A stretch of 64,000 nt of DNA from assembly GCA_902763535.1 (NCBI GenBank), contig CACWSG010000008.1, forward strand, positions 1-64,000, written 5' to 3'. Shown piece by piece: positions 20,503 to 26,950 of the stretch. A model generated the notes under the pieces. It worked only from the letters and a program-made list of their open reading frames with translations, did no database searches and was not told the DNA's origin. Numbering within the stretch: the stretch's first letter is position 1; each line of letters starts with the position of its first letter. A program made the position numbers and the translations under genes. This DNA is from an uncultured Pseudomonadota bacterium (GTDB taxonomy: Bacteria; Pseudomonadota; Alphaproteobacteria; RF32; CAG-239).

Positions 20503-20536
20503 ATTGCATTTTCTTATATATTTTATATAATGCAAT
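20503..20536 (+). promoter_or_regulatory. promoter with inverted repeat, upstream of the first 106-aa gene
   Basis: TTGCAT (20504-20509), 16 bp, TATAAT (20526-20531). ATTGCATT (20503-20510) and AATGCAAT (20529-20536) form an inverted repeat covering both promoter boxes, a geometry suited to a repressor. The same arrangement is seen at 21500-21539. Confidence 0.6.
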
Positions 20537-20576
20537 GTAATTGAGATTATTATGTTTAACCTATATATATTAAATT

Positions 20577-20897
20577 ATGGAAACAGAAGAGAAAAATAAG
20601 CCGAAAAAAGTCGAGTTTATAGAAAAAGTCAAAAAGGTACCCTACATTTGTGTAGTACCAGCGGGTGGGCTCCGTGCTACAAAATGTTATCCTGATGCTC
20701 GTACTTTTTTTGCAAGGGGGCAGAAAGTCGGGTATTCCCTGAGAGAACGAACCTTGCTTGTACCATATAGCAGTGATACAAAAAAAGCAATAGAAGGATT
20801 GGTGGCAAGCGGTTGGTTTGAATTCTCACAAGAGATTTTGGAGAGGTATGGAATAACTGAATCTCCCAAAAATGATAAAAGCATTACTGAGAGTTGA
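20577..20897 (+). CDS. unknown 106-aa protein, paralogue 1
   Basis: I do not recognise this family. The protein has a charged N-terminus (METEEKNKPKKVEF), then a core VPYICVVPAGGLRATKCYPDARTFFARG with two cysteines, then VGYSLRERTLLVPYSS and a C-terminal helix ending in YGITESPKNDKSITES. It is clearly paralogous to the gene at 21576-21896. No signal peptide or membrane segment is seen; it is probably a cytosolic beta-rich protein. A short overlapping frame (MFNLYIL..., from 20552) precedes it in another frame and is conserved in the second copy. The ribosome site is weak. Its stop lies in the terminator loop. Confidence 0.7.
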   Translation: METEEKNKPKKVEFIEKVKKVPYICVVPAGGLRATKCYPDARTFFARGQKVGYSLRERTLLVPYSSDTKKAIEGLVASGWFEFSQEILERYGITESPKNDKSITES

Positions 20898-20914
20898 GTC
20901 AGTAATGCTTTTTT
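20877..20914 (+). terminator. terminator of the first 106-aa gene
   Basis: Perfect 10-bp stem GCATTACTGA/TCAGTAATGC (20881-20890 and 20899-20908) with an 8-base loop, A4 before and T6 after. Near-identical to the terminator at 21876-21915. It may also stop the opposing gene at 20924-21403. Confidence 0.85.
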
Positions 20915-20923
20915 GTTTGAAGT

Positions 20924-21403
20924 TCAGCTAATCAGCGGAACTTGTTTTTGCTTTAGGATTTCGTTGAAATGTCCATCACCCATTTCGGCGAAAAGATTGG
21001 CCGTAAATCGCAAAGAGCGATGATACATTTTGGTTATTTCTCTGGCCAAATCATCGCGACTGCGCCAGTTGTTAATCAGGCAAGGATTGAGGTTTTCAAA
21101 AATCTCCTCAACATCGTTTTTGCATAATGTCAACTTCGTTGCCAAATCATAAGCTTGACGCTGAAACAGCTTAAGAAGCGGGGCAACATCTTCGGCAGAT
21201 CTACCTATTAACGGACTATCATCGGAAGAATTGGGATCTTTGCACCACTTAATCCAATCTTCGGCTATCATGTAGGCGTACATGACATCAGAGATGTTCA
21301 TCGGCAACATCTTGAATATAACCATAGTCAAAATGTTGTTCACCTCACAAGCATCACTGCTGTGATGCACAGTAACCAGCATAATTTTGGTTTGTGTGTT
21401 CAT
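20924..21403 (-). CDS. unknown 159-aa protein
   Basis: Not recognised. Predicted soluble and mostly helical, with a hydrophobic stretch near the N-terminus (IMLVTVHHSSDACEVNNIL) too polar for a membrane segment. Four cysteines are scattered through it. It lies between the two 106-aa paralogues on the opposite strand, ending just beyond the first terminator. No clear ribosome site is seen before the ATG. Its position suggests it was captured with, or inserted between, the duplicated genes. It may be host accessory DNA rather than phage. Confidence 0.6.
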   Translation of the reverse strand: MNTQTKIMLVTVHHSSDACEVNNILTMVIFKMLPMNISDVMYAYMIAEDWIKWCKDPNSSDDSPLIGRSAEDVAPLLKLFQRQAYDLATKLTLCKNDVEEIFENLNPCLINNWRSRDDLAREITKMYHRSLRFTANLFAEMGDGHFNEILKQKQVPLIS

Positions 21404-21499
21404 AAAATTTGGTATTAAATTGTTTGTAAAATAATTGATTTTGCCGACAGCTTATCATTTAGGATAAATTTTGTCAATATTTTTTGAGACAAAAAAATG

Positions 21500-21539
21500 A
21501 TTGCATTTCTTTGTATATTTTACTATAATGCGATGCAAT
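21500..21539 (+). promoter_or_regulatory. promoter with inverted repeat, upstream of the second 106-aa gene
   Basis: TTGCAT (21501-21506), 17 bp, TATAAT (21524-21529), with ATTGCAT (21500-21506) facing ATGCAAT (21533-21539). The following TATGTTTAACC and AT-rich stretch are shared almost exactly with 20551-20575, so promoter and leader were duplicated with the gene. Confidence 0.6.
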
Positions 21540-21575
21540 TGAAATTATTATGTTTAACCTATATATATTAAAATT

Positions 21576-21896
21576 ATGATGAAAATTACAACAATGGTTG
21601 TGCCTAAGGGGTATTATGGTGTAAGGATAGTAAAAATGGTGCCTTACATTTGTACAGTACCCGGTGGCGGGGTTCGTGCTATTGAGTGTTACCCGGATGC
21701 TCAAACTTATATTGTGGGTGGCAAGCATGTCGGGTATTCCCAAAGCAAACAAACTTTGCTTGTCACAATTGGTTGTCCGCCGACACGAGCAATAAGGTCA
21801 TTTATAGCCATGGGGAATTTTATATTTGCACCGGAGATATTAAAGAAATACGGAATAGAATCTCCCCAAAATGATAAAAGCATTACTGAGAACTAA
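21576..21896 (+). CDS. unknown 106-aa protein, paralogue 2
   Basis: Same length and layout as 20577-20897. Conserved blocks are VPYIC-VP-GG-RA, CYPDA, VGYS, TLLV, AI-S, EIL-YGI and the tail NDKSITE. The N-terminus differs (MMKITTMVVPKGYYGVRIV), so the core from VPYIC onward is the functional unit. The two are divergent in the middle, which argues for an old duplication or for two separately acquired copies. No function can be assigned. Confidence 0.7.
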   Translation: MMKITTMVVPKGYYGVRIVKMVPYICTVPGGGVRAIECYPDAQTYIVGGKHVGYSQSKQTLLVTIGCPPTRAIRSFIAMGNFIFAPEILKKYGIESPQNDKSITEN

Positions 21897-21915
21897 ATCA
21901 GTAATGCTTTTTTTT
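21876..21915. terminator. terminator of the second 106-aa gene
   Basis: Stem GCATTACTGA (21880-21889)/TCAGTAATGC (21898-21907), loop of 8, followed by a long T run. The truncated MDIYP frame coming from the right uses the TGA at 21900-21898 in this stem as its stop. Confidence 0.85.
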
Positions 21916-22053
21916 ATTTCTGAAGCTCATTGGATTATTTATATTTATTACGATGCTAAGAGAAACTCCGTTATGGTTGACACCATAACTGTCAATGCCG
22001 CCAACACCTGTTTGGTAGCCTAACGGCGAGATATTTTTAGGATAGATATCCAT
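21898..22053 (-). pseudogene. truncated copy of the MDIYP module (copy A)
   Basis: A 51-codon frame. It starts like the three intact modules (MDIYPKNISPLGYQTGVGG, then IDSYGVNHNG), then departs after residue 30 into an unrelated tail ending NNPMSFRNKKKHY and stops in the terminator of the 106-aa gene. The ribosome site GAAGGAACAAAACA before the ATG matches the other copies. It marks a recombination scar at the left end of the array; expression of a short peptide is possible but unlikely to matter. Confidence 0.75.
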
Positions 22054-22213
22054 TGTTTTGTTCCTTCGTTATATTTTATCAATACTGGTATTTTTTCAAT
22101 TTGTTAATTACTATTTTCCATAACAGTTTTGATAATAAAAAATGTTACCTTATGATAATATAACAAAACTAAAAGTTCCATAATCAACCATGGAAGCAAG
22201 ATGTATTTTATCC

Positions 22214-22447
22214 TTAAAAATTATCTTTCGTGCATTCAAACCACTTTCGTTTGAGAATATATCTCAAAAATAATGGATACCCGACTACAAAACAAAAATC
22301 AAACAAGAACAGAACCGGAAAAAGGGGGTCAAATTTATGAAATACCAAAATAATCATCAAACCACATAAAACAAATACACAAATAACATCAGTTATTGCT
22401 TCTAATGATAATTCTTTTATTCTTTTTATTGTCTTCTCTTTTTTCAT
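22214..22447 (-). CDS. small membrane protein, second gene of cassette B
   Basis: 77 aa with two predicted transmembrane helices (about 17-35 and 42-63). Paralogous to the neighbouring 110-aa protein, sharing FPILFLLDLCL-type and GYPLFLQYVLKKKWFEC-type segments (here LFPVLFLFDFCFVVGYPLF and LKRKWFEC). It starts 27 bp after that gene. The function is unknown; its place behind an effector-like gene makes an immunity or helper role possible. Confidence 0.65.
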   Translation of the reverse strand: MKKEKTIKRIKELSLEAITDVICVFVLCGLMIILVFHKFDPLFPVLFLFDFCFVVGYPLFLRYILKRKWFECTKDNF

Positions 22448-22474
22448 ATTCTGTTCTTTTGTTGTGTTTTTTAT

Positions 22475-22807
22475 CTATGAAGCTTGCAATATTTCATTTG
22501 GATAACATATTATAATCACAAACAATACTAATATTTCTAAAAACAATATAGGTAATAATATATATTTTATCTGTAACAATTTATCTTTGCAACATTCAAA
22601 CCATTTCTTTTTTAATACATATTGTAAAAACAACGGATATCCAGCTATAAGACACAAATCCAAAAGGAACAAAATAGGAAAAAAAGGTGCCATAAAATGT
22701 ATTTCTACCAGCGCAACAATTCCAAATGCAACTAACACACTAAGTACAAAATCAATTCCTTTATAAAAAAGAGTCTTTATGATTCCATTTGTGGCCTTTT
22801 TTTCCAT
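22475..22807 (-). CDS. small membrane protein, first gene after effector-like gene B
   Basis: 110 aa with three hydrophobic segments (about 18-36, 42-62, 84-104); the first two match the 77-aa neighbour, the third is extra. It has a good AAAGGA ribosome site and begins 21 bp after the end of gene B, indicating one transcript. The conserved cytosolic basic segment is LKKKWFECCKDK. No family is recognised. It could be an immunity protein for gene B or an unrelated phage membrane protein. Confidence 0.65.
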   Translation of the reverse strand: MEKKATNGIIKTLFYKGIDFVLSVLVAFGIVALVEIHFMAPFFPILFLLDLCLIAGYPLFLQYVLKKKWFECCKDKLLQIKYILLPILFLEILVLFVIIICYPNEILQAS

Positions 22808-22828
22808 ATTTTGTTCCTTTTTTATATA

Positions 22829-23692
22829 TTATCTTTCATTTTCATCAACATAATATATGTTTTTTAGCTTATCTGCAACAGAATTAATCCCTTGTTTGAT
22901 AAATTTGCGCCCAACGACACTACCTCCACGTGTATATGGAATTTTATCTATTGGTAATCCTGCAATATTAGCAATTCCGTTTACTGCTAAATTGGTAGCA
23001 AAATCATTCCAATTTTCGGCATATCCGGCAGAAGCATTTAAGGTATCTGTGGCCGCATTTAAGGCTTTATTGGCAAAAGTGCTATCTTTTACCAAATGCA
23101 TCGGAGTGGTCATTGCACCGGCAAATTCACCGACACCATAAGCCCATGGGTGCTGCTGACTTAAATTATTTTGGAGCTGACGGACAGCGTCTCTTGCTCC
23201 TTTATAATCAACTCCAAATGCCGTTGCCGCTCCACCCATTGCCTCATCAAAATTGCCTAATGAGGCTCCGGTGGCATAACCGACAACTCCGGCTTCAGTT
23301 GCATCGGCAAAGTTGTTTCCAAGCTGTTTAACAGTATCCCAAGCACTTGGGGCTGGTTGCTGTTGAGCTTGTTGTTGCGGTGTTGCTGTCGCCACCGGTA
23401 TCGGGGTTGTGTTATTTTGCATATTCTCAATATTCGCCGCAATATTGGAGTTGCCAAAGCCATAGTTGTTGGCAGGATTGCCCCAAAAGTTAGTACCGTA
23501 TTGCGGATAATTTGATGTGATGCCTTGAGCATTATATTGCTTTATCAAATCTTGTTCACGCTTTGAGCGTGCCATTTGATAAGCAATTTCATCTTGATTG
23601 GTAAATCCGTTATGATTAACGCCATAACTGTCAATGCCGCCAACACCGGTTTGGTAACCTAACGGCGAAATGTTTTGAGGATAGATATCCAT
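22829..23692 (-). CDS. MDIYP-module protein B (phage internal-virion-like C-terminus)
   Basis: 287 aa from the ATG at 23692, which has AAAGGA upstream. Residues 1 to about 105 are the shared module, rich in Asn, Gln and Tyr (it includes GYQTGVGGIDSYG, REQDLIKQYNAQGITSNYP and FWGNPANNYGFGNSNI). A Gln/Pro linker follows. The C-terminal part, with VVGYATGASLGNFDEAMGG, DYKGARDAVRQ, HPWAYGVGEFAGA and a basic helical end, resembles from memory a segment common in phage internal or ejected virion proteins. No signal peptide is present. Two small membrane-protein genes follow in the same operon. It could be an ejection protein or a packaged effector. Confidence 0.65.
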   Translation of the reverse strand: MDIYPQNISPLGYQTGVGGIDSYGVNHNGFTNQDEIAYQMARSKREQDLIKQYNAQGITSNYPQYGTNFWGNPANNYGFGNSNIAANIENMQNNTTPIPVATATPQQQAQQQPAPSAWDTVKQLGNNFADATEAGVVGYATGASLGNFDEAMGGAATAFGVDYKGARDAVRQLQNNLSQQHPWAYGVGEFAGAMTTPMHLVKDSTFANKALNAATDTLNASAGYAENWNDFATNLAVNGIANIAGLPIDKIPYTRGGSVVGRKFIKQGINSVADKLKNIYYVDENER

Positions 23693-23716
23693 TGTTTTGT
23701 TCCTTTCAATTTGGTT
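23407..23716 (-). repeat. MDIYP module DNA, copy B
   Basis: Conserved block comprising TTATAACC, AAAGGAACAAAACA, the ATG, and about 95 codons. It is nearly identical at DNA level to copies C and D; the 5' part also matches copy A. Similarity stops in the Gln/Pro linker, which is where C-terminal regions change. Confidence 0.85.
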
Positions 23717-23752
23717 ATAAAAAAAGAGCTTTGAAAATTTCAAAGCTCTTTG
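23712..23752 (-). terminator. terminator ahead of cassette B, overlapping a possible promoter
   Basis: Stem AAAGAGCTTTG/CAAAGCTCTTT (23723-23733 and 23741-23751) with a T7 run on the minus strand. It ends transcripts of the 183-aa gene to its right. On the minus strand TTGAAA within the hairpin, 18 bp and TATAAC give a possible promoter for gene B, whose ATG is only 20 bases further on. Confidence 0.75.
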
Positions 23753-23796
23753 GGTTAAACATAAACAGGAACTCTTAATTCCTATTTATAGGATTT

Positions 23797-24348
23797 TCAA
23801 ACTAAAACAGATGTTGCAAACAGCACGCCACAGACAATCATTACTCCTAATGATATTAAATATAACATTTTTTTGCTTATAAATCTCGCGCATATTGCCA
23901 AAATTATCAAAGGAAAAACAAATAACATCACGCCAATAAATGACGACCAACCGAGAGTCAAGTTCAAGACACCGTAATCACTGGCGGTTAGTATTAATAG
24001 ATATATCCATTCGCAAATAGCTAAAAAAACTATTTCAGCTATTCGCCAATTCAAATTCGGATTAAACCCCAATATAGAACGGCGAATAGCATCAAATATA
24101 AAATACAAAGGAAACAATAGTATGTAAGAAAGGTAATATTCAATCTTAAAAGTACAAGGCTTGCCCTCCCATACCCACTGGTAAATATTTCCTATTTTCC
24201 ATGTGTTATAATCGCAAATATCCCCATTTGGATTTGTTCCTAAACTAATAAGAAAAATTCCTATAGCTATAATTGATATTAAAACAAACCAACCCAAATA
24301 TGCGACTATTTTGAAAATGTGATTAATATTATTGTTTCTTATAAGCAT
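23797..24348 (-). CDS. polytopic membrane protein following gene C
   Basis: 183 aa with four or five predicted transmembrane helices (about 14-34, 70-90, 102-122, 130-154, 158-180) and a short periplasmic-looking loop with two cysteines (GDICDYNTWK...GKPCTF). It begins 9 bp after gene C, so the two share a transcript, and is followed by a terminator at 23712-23752. No family is recognised. The position matches the small membrane genes behind B and D, although the sequence is unrelated. Confidence 0.65.
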   Translation of the reverse strand: MLIRNNNINHIFKIVAYLGWFVLISIIAIGIFLISLGTNPNGDICDYNTWKIGNIYQWVWEGKPCTFKIEYYLSYILLFPLYFIFDAIRRSILGFNPNLNWRIAEIVFLAICEWIYLLILTASDYGVLNLTLGWSSFIGVMLFVFPLIILAICARFISKKMLYLISLGVMIVCGVLFATSVLV

Positions 24349-24357
24349 CTTACATCC

Positions 24358-25216
24358 TTATAACCATGGTTTTGTTTCAAATGCGGTTTTAACCCTTGCG
24401 CCGACATCATTTATTTGATTTGCTCCTGTTTCGTTCCACAAGGTGCCAATTCTATCCGGCGTTGGATTATCCAATGAGTTATACAATTGTTTAATCAAGA
24501 GCACTCCTAATTCAATATTTTGCTCAGGAATATATGTATCATATATATGCCCTTGAAAATTTCCCCAAGTTTTTCCTTGGATGTTCATTGGCATTTGGCT
24601 TCCGGAAATGTGAAAAATATCTCCTAAGTTATTAAATGGTCCTTTATGACCTGTTGCAGCTTCATTATACATTATTGCTCTCACAATATCTGAAGGAATA
24701 TTATTTTGGTTGGAATATTTTTCAATAATAGGATTATATTTATTAATGTAATATTTTCCTAACCAATCCCAAGTATACCACGGCCAATTGTAATTTGCAT
24801 TTGGATTATTTTCAATATGTAAATTTAATATTTGTCCATTTTTTAAAGCATTTATCCGTTGTGTTTTGTTCAAATAATTATCATTTGATACCTGTTGTTG
24901 CGGTATTGCTGTTGCCATCGGTATTGGGGTTGTGTTATTTTGCATATTCTCAATATTAGCAGAAATATTTGAATTTCCAAAACCATAGTTATTGGCAGGA
25001 TTGCCCCAAAAGTTGATTGTGTATTGCGGATAGTTGGAAGTAATGCCTTGCGCATTATATTGCTTTATCAAATCTTGTTCACGCTTTGAGCGTGCCATTT
25101 GATAAGCAATCTCATCTTGATTGGTAAAACCGTTATGATTAACACCATAACTGTCGATGCCGCCAAAGCCCTGTTTGGTAGCCTAACGGCGAGATATTTT
25201 GAGGAAAGATATCCAT
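24358..25216 (-). pseudogene. MDIYP-module protein C, lytic-transglycosylase-like C-terminus, frameshifted
   Basis: The module start (MDIFPQNISPLGYQTG, ATG at 25216) runs out of frame because one base is inserted near 25166-25172 compared with copies B and D, giving a premature TAA. The second frame is open from MARSKREQ (25098) to 24358, 246 aa. Its C-terminal part (NPIIEKYSNQNNIPSDIVR then AIMYNEAATGHKG) resembles the catalytic-helix region of SLT-type lytic transglycosylases, with Glu in YNEA as the candidate acid. A shorter product starting at 25098 could be made. It may be a true frameshift, an assembly error, or phase variation. Confidence 0.65.
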
Positions 25217-25240
25217 TGTTTTGTTCCTTTCAATTTAGTT
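24920..25240 (-). repeat. MDIYP module DNA, copy C
   Basis: Same block as copies B and D, with conserved TTATAACTAAATTGAAAGGA upstream of the ATG. It carries a one-base insertion near 25166-25172 that breaks the frame. Similarity to B continues to the Gln-rich linker near codon 105. Confidence 0.85.
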
Positions 25241-25275
25241 ATAAAAAAAAGAGCTTTGAAGTTTTCAAAGCTCTT
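25241..25275 (-). terminator. terminator ahead of cassette C
   Basis: Stem AAGAGCTTTGAA (25249-25260)/TTCAAAGCTCTT (25264-25275), loop of 3, T8 on the minus strand. Near-identical to the one at 23712-23752. A second hairpin, ATGGCGG/CCGCCAT (25288-25294 and 25316-25322), lies between it and the gene ending at 25326. Confidence 0.8.
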
Positions 25276-25325
25276 GGTTAAAAAAATATGGCGGAAAAGC
25301 AGGCATAAAAAAATCCCGCCATTTT

Positions 25326-25547
25326 CTAATACAATCTATTTTTACAAGTCTGTTCACTTAATCCTGCCGCCATACATCCTTGAATAAATTGATTATCACA
25401 AGGCTGACTGCTTTTTTCTACCAATAAAAAAAATGTGATACTAGCAATAATACCTATAAATATAAGTGATAAAACAACACTCAAAAAACAAAAAGTAATT
25501 GAGGATATTTTTTTTATAATCTCAATCATATGCTTATATGTAATCAT
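25326..25547 (-). CDS. small single-pass membrane protein, second gene after D
   Basis: 73 aa from the ATG at 25547 (GAGG 10 bases upstream). One transmembrane helix (about 15-40) is followed by a short C-terminal domain CDNQFIQGCMAAGLSEQTC. The neighbouring gene ends with the same motif (CDESFINGCMAAGLSETAC), so the two are tandem paralogues. A positive N-terminus suggests the cysteine-containing tail faces the periplasm. Candidate immunity protein; the function is unproven. Confidence 0.65.
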   Translation of the reverse strand: MITYKHMIEIIKKISSITFCFLSVVLSLIFIGIIASITFFLLVEKSSQPCDNQFIQGCMAAGLSEQTCKNRLY

Positions 25548-25564
25548 AATATTTTTTCCTCTTT

Positions 25565-25738
25565 CTATTGAATTTTCATTCTGCAAGCTGTTTCACTTAA
25601 TCCCGCCGCCATACATCCATTAATAAAAGATTCATCACAAGTTTCCACTTTATGCTTAATTGGCAAAAAAGCGATAAATCCAGCTATAACACCTATGACT
25701 ACAAGAGAAAAAAAGAAAATTATACTTTTAGTCATCAT
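25565..25738 (-). CDS. small single-pass membrane protein, first gene after D
   Basis: 57 aa from the ATG at 25738, one base after the TAA of gene D, so coupled translation is likely; the ATG just after it is equally possible. One membrane helix (about 5-25), then CDESFINGCMAAGLSETAC. Three conserved cysteines could form a disulphide and a free thiol in the periplasm. Paralogue of 25326-25547. Confidence 0.65.
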   Translation of the reverse strand: MMTKSIIFFFSLVVIGVIAGFIAFLPIKHKVETCDESFINGCMAAGLSETACRMKIQ

Positions 25739-25739
25739 C

Positions 25740-26462
25740 TTAATATTTTCTTTTAATATATTTTTGAATGAGTTCACTGCAATCTCCATTAGGATATTTT
25801 GAGCCTAACAACCGTCCTATCATGTTAGCATATTGATCTCCTATGCTACTGTCAAGAGTATTTGCCCCGGTTGTTCTATCATAAGTCTCACGAACATTTG
25901 ATGCTAATTCTGCAACATCTGCTCCACCTTGTCCATATTGTGATGCATTACAATTCATAAAAGCATGTTTATATTTATCAGCCAATTTAACATTTTTAAG
26001 ATTTATATAATTATTTAGCATATTAGGAACAGCTTTGATTGCTGATATTCCATAATCAAGCATATTTTGTTCTTGAGGCTGGTAATTTCCTTCATTTCTA
26101 ACAACATTATCATAAACTTGCTTACCTTCCGCCGCTGTTGCCCAATATTTGGGCTGTACCGGTTGTTGCAGTATCGGGGTTGTTTGCGGCAAATTGGCAA
26201 TATTAGCTTCAATATTGGAATTGCCAAAGCCATAGTTATTGGCAGGATTGCCCCAAAAGTTGGTTGTGTATTGCGGATAGTTTGATGTAATGCCTTGAGC
26301 GTTATATTGCTTTATCAAATCTTGTTCACGCTTTGAGCGAGCCATTTGATAAGCAATTTCATCTTGATTGGTAAAACCGTTATGATTAACACCATAACTG
26401 TCAATGCCGCCAACACCGGTTTGGTAGCCTAACGGCGAGATGTTTTTAGGATATATATCCAT
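25740..26462 (-). CDS. MDIYP-module protein D
   Basis: 240 aa with AAAGGA upstream. Residues 1-84 are the shared module. A Gln/Pro linker follows, then an unrelated C-terminal domain with LADKYKHAFMNCNASQYG, AELASNVRETYDRTTGANTL and SSIGDQYANMIGRLLG. The spacing of KHA...N, E, and D..AN..GR resembles, from memory, small helical domains found at the ends of some effector proteins; I cannot verify this. No signal peptide. Followed directly by two paralogous membrane-protein genes. It is the first gene after the lysis genes. Confidence 0.65.
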   Translation of the reverse strand: MDIYPKNISPLGYQTGVGGIDSYGVNHNGFTNQDEIAYQMARSKREQDLIKQYNAQGITSNYPQYTTNFWGNPANNYGFGNSNIEANIANLPQTTPILQQPVQPKYWATAAEGKQVYDNVVRNEGNYQPQEQNMLDYGISAIKAVPNMLNNYINLKNVKLADKYKHAFMNCNASQYGQGGADVAELASNVRETYDRTTGANTLDSSIGDQYANMIGRLLGSKYPNGDCSELIQKYIKRKY

Positions 26463-26491
26463 AGTTTGTTCCTTTCTTATTTTTGGTTATA
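26211..26491 (-). repeat. MDIYP module DNA, copy D
   Basis: Same block as B and C: TTATAACCAAA, AAAGGAACAAA and about 84 codons. It differs upstream: no terminator hairpin precedes it, and the spanin gene ends four bases to its right. This suggests D is the founding position and the others arose by duplication. Confidence 0.8.
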
Positions 26492-26494
26492 AAT

Positions 26495-26716
26495 TTATTT
26501 TTGACATAGCTCTAATTGCTGACGTAATTTGTTGATACGAGCTAACCACTCCCAAAATTCCGGCGCATTGATTTGCTCAATACTTTGCGCTACTTTTGCA
26601 CCGGCTATCGGATAGGTTGGGCAATAGTTATAATTTTCCGCAGCGCATGAGCTTAAGTAAATCATGCTTAGAAGCATGAGGGGCACTTTGTATTTGATTT
26701 TGTTTGGTTTGAACAT
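26495..26716 (-). CDS. Rz1-like outer-membrane spanin lipoprotein
   Basis: 73 aa with a signal sequence ending in the lipobox LSSC (Cys24). It starts inside the preceding Rz-like gene in another frame (89-base overlap) and extends past it, a classical spanin arrangement. GAGG lies 9 bases before the ATG. After lipidation it would sit in the outer membrane and bind the inner-membrane spanin to fuse the two membranes at lysis. Confidence 0.8.
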   Translation of the reverse strand: MFKPNKIKYKVPLMLLSMIYLSSCAAENYNYCPTYPIAGAKVAQSIEQINAPEFWEWLARINKLRQQLELCQK

Positions 26717-26825
26717 ATTTGATTACCTCGACTTGTTTTTCTACTACTTGTATTTTGGCCTGCGAATAGCCTAGATAATAGGCAAACAGCAGACATACGG
26801 CATAAACTAATATTTTAATTTTCAT
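26628..26825 (-). CDS. Rz-like inner-membrane spanin
   Basis: 65 aa from the ATG at 26825 (GGAG 8 bases upstream). An N-terminal transmembrane helix (about 4-20) precedes a short helical periplasmic part with QVEVIKYVQTKQNQIQS. It is shorter than lambda Rz (153 aa), but its nested partner has a lipobox, which supports the call. Its ATG overlaps the TGA of the 42-codon gene upstream. Confidence 0.75.
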   Translation of the reverse strand: MKIKILVYAVCLLFAYYLGYSQAKIQVVEKQVEVIKYVQTKQNQIQSAPHASKHDLLKLMRCGKL

Positions 26826-26950
26826 AAATTTTGCTCCAATAAAAGAACGAAAGATTGAGCCGCTGAATAAGCGTATTGCGGTGAACGCCACAGCATGACA
26901 CCCACCGCAATAACTGCTAAAATCCAAACAGCGATTTTAAGATACCTCAT
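26822..26950 (-). CDS. 42-aa single-pass membrane protein of the lysis cassette
   Basis: Short frame beginning MRYLKIAVWILAVIAVGVML and ending SFVLLLEQNL. It overlaps the lysozyme stop (ATGA, 26950-26947) and the Rz ATG (ATGA, 26825-26822) by four bases each, with GGGG ahead of its start. One strong N-terminal membrane helix and a second amphipathic segment are present. Position and size suit a small holin, pinholin or lysis regulator. Confidence 0.65.
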   Translation of the reverse strand: MRYLKIAVWILAVIAVGVMLWRSPQYAYSAAQSFVLLLEQNL

